From NCBI RefSeq assembly GCF_021484805.1, contig NZ_CP090557.1, positions 980,501-1,044,500 of the forward strand: a DNA stretch of 64,000 nt, given 5' to 3'. The notes beneath the pieces were generated by a model. That model ran no database searches, was not told the origin of the DNA, and was given only the letters and a program-made list of their open reading frames with translations. The position numbers and the translations under genes were made by a program. Below are positions 60,912 to 64,000 of the stretch, piece by piece (the stretch's first letter is position 1; the number at the start of each line of letters is the position of its first letter). This DNA comes from Tellurirhabdus bombi (GTDB lineage: Bacteria; Bacteroidota; Bacteroidia; Cytophagales; Spirosomataceae).

Positions 60912-62237
60912 CTAATTCAGTTTTTTAACCAAAAGATAGGCTGGATAACTCAGGATTAAAAAGCCAACGGCGTAGGAACTACTAAACGGGTCGCCAATGA
61001 TCACGCCCACCAGAAAAGCCAGCGAAGCAACCAGCATGGCCCAGGTAATATAGGGATACCCCCAAGCCCGGAAAGGACGCGGTAACGCTGGTTCTGTGTG
61101 TCGCAAACGGATGAGCGAGGCAAAACCTGATGCGTAGCAAAGCACAAAAAAGAACGAAGCAATATCAGATAACTTGCCGTACGTGCCGGTCAGAATCATT
61201 ATAGCACATATACTGGCTGTCAATAACATAGCGGCTCCAGGCGTCCCTCCTTTGTTGACCGTAGCAAAAGCTTTATGAAATAACCCGTCCCGGCTCATGG
61301 CAAAAAGGACGCGCGGATTGAACATAATCTGCGCATTGATGATCCCCATAATGGAAATCATAAGCAGAAATGTTACCGCCTTGGCGCTGGCGGGTCCGTA
61401 AATGCGCTGAATGGCGTCAGCAGCCGGTAGTTTGGACGCCGCCAGCTCGTTCATGGGCAGCACGTGGAAAAGTGCTAGATTCACCAATAAATAGATGGTT
61501 ACAATTAGTAAAACGCCACCCATCATGGAACGAGGTAGGTTTCGGCTTGGATTAACGTCTTCTTCCGTGAAATACGCCGCCGTATGCCAGCCGTCATAGG
61601 TATAAAACACCGACTGCAAAGCGCCCAGCAACGCTACGATCAAGGTGCCCTGAACGGGCAATTTATTCGTTGTGGAGAAATCGAGCGGCTCATTGGGTGT
61701 ATAGGCATAACAAACGGCGACAAAAGCCAGTAAGCCCACCGCTTTGACGAAACTCATTACCTCCTGGGCTTTGCTCGCCAGCCGAACACCTACCCAGTGA
61801 AACGCGACAAAAGCCACCAGAATCAAAATAGCAATCAACTGGATATAGGGCGTCCAGGCAGGAACCAGTAACGCACAGTATTCGCCCATGACAGAAGCCC
61901 CAAACGCCATCGCCGAAATGCTGCCGAACCAACTGGCGATGCCAATCAGAAAGCCCGCAAAATCGCCGAAAGCCCGTCGCGAAAACACATACCAGGCTCC
62001 CGCCTTGGGAATCATGGTGCCTAATTCAATGACCGAAAGCGACCCCAGCAAGGCATAAATCCCAACCACAACCCAAACAAGCAGAATCAGCCAGGGATCG
62101 CCCAGTTCCTGCGCAATGCTGCCGGGACGGCGGAGAATCCCGGTGCCAATGGTGCCGCCAATGGTAACGGCAATACCAAAGCCAACGCCTAGCAGGCGCA
62201 AAAGATCGGCAGAACGCTTCGATTCGGTAGGTGTCAT
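60912..62237 (-). CDS. APC-family amino acid permease
   Basis: A 441-aa transporter of about 12 membrane helices. Helix 1 has VTIGGTIGTGIL and helix 3 onwards matches the amino acid-polyamine-organocation superfamily; VFYTYDGWHTAAYFTEED is typical of the L-type amino acid transporter branch. Substrate unknown. It is divergent from crcB (64-nt gap). Confidence 0.9.
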   Translation of the reverse strand: MTPTESKRSADLLRLLGVGFGIAVTIGGTIGTGILRRPGSIAQELGDPWLILLVWVVVGIYALLGSLSVIELGTMIPKAGAWYVFSRRAFGDFAGFLIGIASWFGSISAMAFGASVMGEYCALLVPAWTPYIQLIAILILVAFVAFHWVGVRLASKAQEVMSFVKAVGLLAFVAVCYAYTPNEPLDFSTTNKLPVQGTLIVALLGALQSVFYTYDGWHTAAYFTEEDVNPSRNLPRSMMGGVLLIVTIYLLVNLALFHVLPMNELAASKLPAADAIQRIYGPASAKAVTFLLMISIMGIINAQIMFNPRVLFAMSRDGLFHKAFATVNKGGTPGAAMLLTASICAIMILTGTYGKLSDIASFFFVLCYASGFASLIRLRHTEPALPRPFRAWGYPYITWAMLVASLAFLVGVIIGDPFSSSYAVGFLILSYPAYLLVKKLN

Positions 62238-62301
62238 GGAACGAAAGTACCTTTTTTCGTCAAAAATCGGTTAATTTTACGACCTGATTCGGTGTAAAAG
62301 T

Positions 62302-62694
62302 ATGAACAACCCGTTCTGGCTGGTATTTATAGGCGGTGGTTTAGGCAGCGTAGCCCGCTACGGTGTTGGGCGTTATCTTCAACCGCTTTACCCTGCCTCA
62401 TTTCCGGCGGGAACGTTGATTGTCAACGTAGTTGCCAGCCTAGTTCTAGGCCTGCTGATGGGTTGGCTGGCTGTTCGTTATGCAGAACGCGATTCCTACC
62501 GGCTTCTCATCGGCGTGGGCTTTTGCGGGGGTCTGAGTACATTTTCCACGTTCAGCGCCGATACGCTGTTGCTGCTTCAGCAGGGGCGTTTAGGAACAGC
62601 GCTGGGGAATATTCTGATTAATGTTAGCTTCTGCCTCACTGCGTCCTGGGTTGGGTTTTACCTGGGTCTGAATCGCCTAAAAGACCTGTTATGA
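62302..62694 (+). CDS. crcB: Fluoride exporter CrcB/Fluc
   Basis: A 130-aa membrane protein with four helices and the family motifs GGGLGSVARYGVGR, GTLIVNVVASLVLGLLMG and GFCGGLSTFSTFSADT, the last containing the pore-lining Phe residues. It forms a dual-topology dimer that lets fluoride leave the cell. Its stop codon TGA overlaps the ATG of the M14 peptidase gene (ATGA at 62691-62694), so the two are translationally coupled. No fluoride riboswitch is visible in the 64-nt upstream gap. Confidence 0.95.
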   Translation: MNNPFWLVFIGGGLGSVARYGVGRYLQPLYPASFPAGTLIVNVVASLVLGLLMGWLAVRYAERDSYRLLIGVGFCGGLSTFSTFSADTLLLLQQGRLGTALGNILINVSFCLTASWVGFYLGLNRLKDLL

Positions 62695-64000
62695 TTTTTT
62701 TGCCACCATTGCGCCGCCAATCCGGCTTTGTATTCATCTTTGCATTTTTTGCGGTTAATTTTACCTTGCCCATGACGCCCGCTTTTGCCCAAACTATAGC
62801 TCAGCAACTATTCGCAACGCACGAAACGTATCGGGAAGACAGTTTGCACCATCGCCGATTCAAGCAGAAGGACATTCTGCCTCTGATTGAAAACCTGAAG
62901 ACGGACAGTCGTTTTGAGGTTACCCAGGTGGGCGAATCGGTGGAAAAACGGCCTATTCAGTTAATCAAAGTGGGCAATGGGCCGCGCAAGGTGCTGCTCT
63001 GGTCGCAGATGCACGGCGATGAACCTACAGCCACGATGGCGCTTTTTGATCTGTTCAACTGGCTCCGAAAAAGTGACGAGTTTGATAGCCTGCGGCAGCA
63101 AATCCTGGCCGAAACGACGCTCTATTTTGTGCCCATGCTCAACCCCGACGGCACCGAGCGTTACAAGCGGCGCAATGCGTTGGACATCGATTTGAACCGC
63201 GACGCCCTGCGGCTGCAATCGCCCGAATCGCGCATCCTGAAAAATTTACAGCAAACGCTCAAGCCCTATTTTGGCTTTAACCTCCACGACCAGAACACCC
63301 GCTACAGCGCAGGCCCTACGTCCAAGCAGGCGACCATTTCCTTTCTGGCAACGGCTTACGACGAAGCGCGTAACATCAACCCTGTTCGCGAGCGGTCGAT
63401 GCAGTTGATTGTGAGCATGAACCGGGTGTTGCAGGAGTTCATTCCGGGCGGCGTCGGGCGTTTTTCCGATGAATTTGAACCGAGAGCTTTCGGCGATAAT
63501 ATTCAGAAATGGGGCACAACGCTGGTTTTGATCGAATCGGGAGGTTATCCCAACGACCCGGAAAAGCAATTTATCCGCAAGCTGAATTACGTGTCCATTA
63601 TAACGGCTCTGCAAACCATTGCGACAGACGCCTACCAGACCGAATCCCGCTTGGATTACAATACGATTCCCGAGAATGAGCGGTATTTGTTCGACGTGCT
63701 GATTCGCAACGCGCAAATTGTCCGCAACGGCAAAACGTATAAAATGGATATTGGGATCAATCACAACGAAATCAATACCAACGGTGCAAGGTCTTTCGCT
63801 TACCGCAGCAGCATTGAAGACCTTGGTGATTTATCCACCTTTTTTGGCATTAAAGAAATTGATGCCGAAGGGCTTACGCTTGTTCCCGGCCACGTTTATT
63901 CCGACAAGCTGGCTTCGGTTTCGGACCTGAAAAAACTCAATCTGGACTCGCTCTTGCAGCAGGGCGTAACGACCTTTCGGCTGGCTAAACCAACGCGGGT
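62691..64000 (+). CDS. M14-family zinc carboxypeptidase-like protein (partial, cut by window edge)
   Basis: At least 436 codons without a stop; the C-terminus lies beyond the window. A signal-like N-terminus (FVFIFAFFAVNFTLPMTPAFAQ) is followed by the M14 zinc motif HGDE in SQMHGDEPTATM (His108 and Glu111), NPDGTERYKRRN (substrate Arg), the third ligand His in GFNLHDQ, and the catalytic Glu region LVLIESGG. M14 enzymes remove C-terminal residues or cleave cell-wall peptides. It overlaps crcB by 4 nt. The reading frame was checked by hand to the right edge. Confidence 0.9.
   Translation, partial: MIFLPPLRRQSGFVFIFAFFAVNFTLPMTPAFAQTIAQQLFATHETYREDSLHHRRFKQKDILPLIENLKTDSRFEVTQVGESVEKRPIQLIKVGNGPRKVLLWSQMHGDEPTATMALFDLFNWLRKSDEFDSLRQQILAETTLYFVPMLNPDGTERYKRRNALDIDLNRDALRLQSPESRILKNLQQTLKPYFGFNLHDQNTRYSAGPTSKQATISFLATAYDEARNINPVRERSMQLIVSMNRVLQEFIPGGVGRFSDEFEPRAFGDNIQKWGTTLVLIESGGYPNDPEKQFIRKLNYVSIITALQTIATDAYQTESRLDYNTIPENERYLFDVLIRNAQIVRNGKTYKMDIGINHNEINTNGARSFAYRSSIEDLGDLSTFFGIKEIDAEGLTLVPGHVYSDKLASVSDLKKLNLDSLLQQGVTTFRLAKPTR

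Noticed and set aside
62238-62301. Fluoride riboswitch before crcB
   Set aside because: The 64-nt gap has no recognisable riboswitch core and is too short to hold it plus a promoter.
1-64000. tRNA, rRNA, transposase or integrase genes
   Set aside because: I saw no cloverleaf-like or rRNA-like segments in the gaps and no transposase or integrase motifs among the reading frames; this was by eye, so a weak RNA gene could be missed.

Overview
The window is chromosomal DNA from a member of the Bacteroidota, most likely the order Cytophagales (Spirosoma/Larkinella-type relatives). The evidence is a SusC/SusD pair, two TonB-receptor/DUF4249 pairs, a DUF4270 lipoprotein beside a short glycogen-synthase-like gene, a GldA-like ABC ATPase, an S46 peptidase, DAHP synthase fused to a type II chorismate mutase, Cys-lipobox signal peptides everywhere, absence of strong Shine-Dalgarno sequences, and repeated TAnnTTTG (-7 type) promoter elements upstream of genes. 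Genus-level assignment is inference. I see no rRNA, tRNA, CRISPR array, insertion sequence, prophage or clear pseudogene.

Layout. 1-6.3 kb: a DUF4270 lipoprotein and a truncated glycogen synthase run leftward and are divergent from panC-panD (pantothenate/CoA synthesis), a flippase-like membrane protein, rfaE2 (ADP-heptose synthesis) and a membrane zinc peptidase. 6.3-12.2 kb: small membrane protein, exported methyltransferase, amino-acid permease, GldA-like ATPase, DUF4136 lipoprotein, aroB. 12.4-17.9 kb: SusC-SusD-DUF4397 uptake operon. 17.9-23.9 kb: a leftward signalling operon of a CHASE3-GAF hybrid histidine kinase with three receivers, CheR, CheB and a REC-histidine kinase, with no chemotaxis core genes. 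24-32.3 kb: an exported unknown, an S9 peptidase, and a tightly packed leftward unit NDH-2, S46 peptidase, cytochrome b, periplasmic molybdopterin oxidoreductase. 32.5-39.3 kb: a tandemly duplicated TonB receptor plus DUF4249 lipoprotein module. 39.4-48.3 kb: DAHP synthase/chorismate mutase, proline dehydrogenase, lspA, an AsmA-like protein, a DUF2264 enzyme, a solenoid-repeat surface protein, a RibD/DHFR-like reductase and an AraC regulator. 48.4-50.2 kb: a possible 29-aa membrane peptide and three small exported low-complexity proteins. 50.4-52.9 kb: a GMC oxidoreductase with its gluconate-2-dehydrogenase-subunit-3-type partner. 53.2-64 kb: a sigma-54 activator without a DNA-binding domain, a LuxE-like protein, a lipoprotein, a sensor kinase, hemA, a thioesterase, an unknown exported protein, an APC permease, crcB, and an M14 peptidase cut by the right edge.

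How it works together. Most of the window is core metabolism (pantothenate, shikimate, haem, LPS heptose, proline, lipoprotein maturation) plus the envelope functions typical of a polymer-degrading Bacteroidota. The less ordinary parts are the CheR/CheB hybrid-kinase operon, the duplicated receptor module, the structured leader with an 18-codon frame before proline dehydrogenase, the cluster of exported low-complexity proteins, the exported methyltransferase and the GMC dehydrogenase with a Cys motif resembling an iron-sulfur ligand set. I do not see a clear defence or mobile system.
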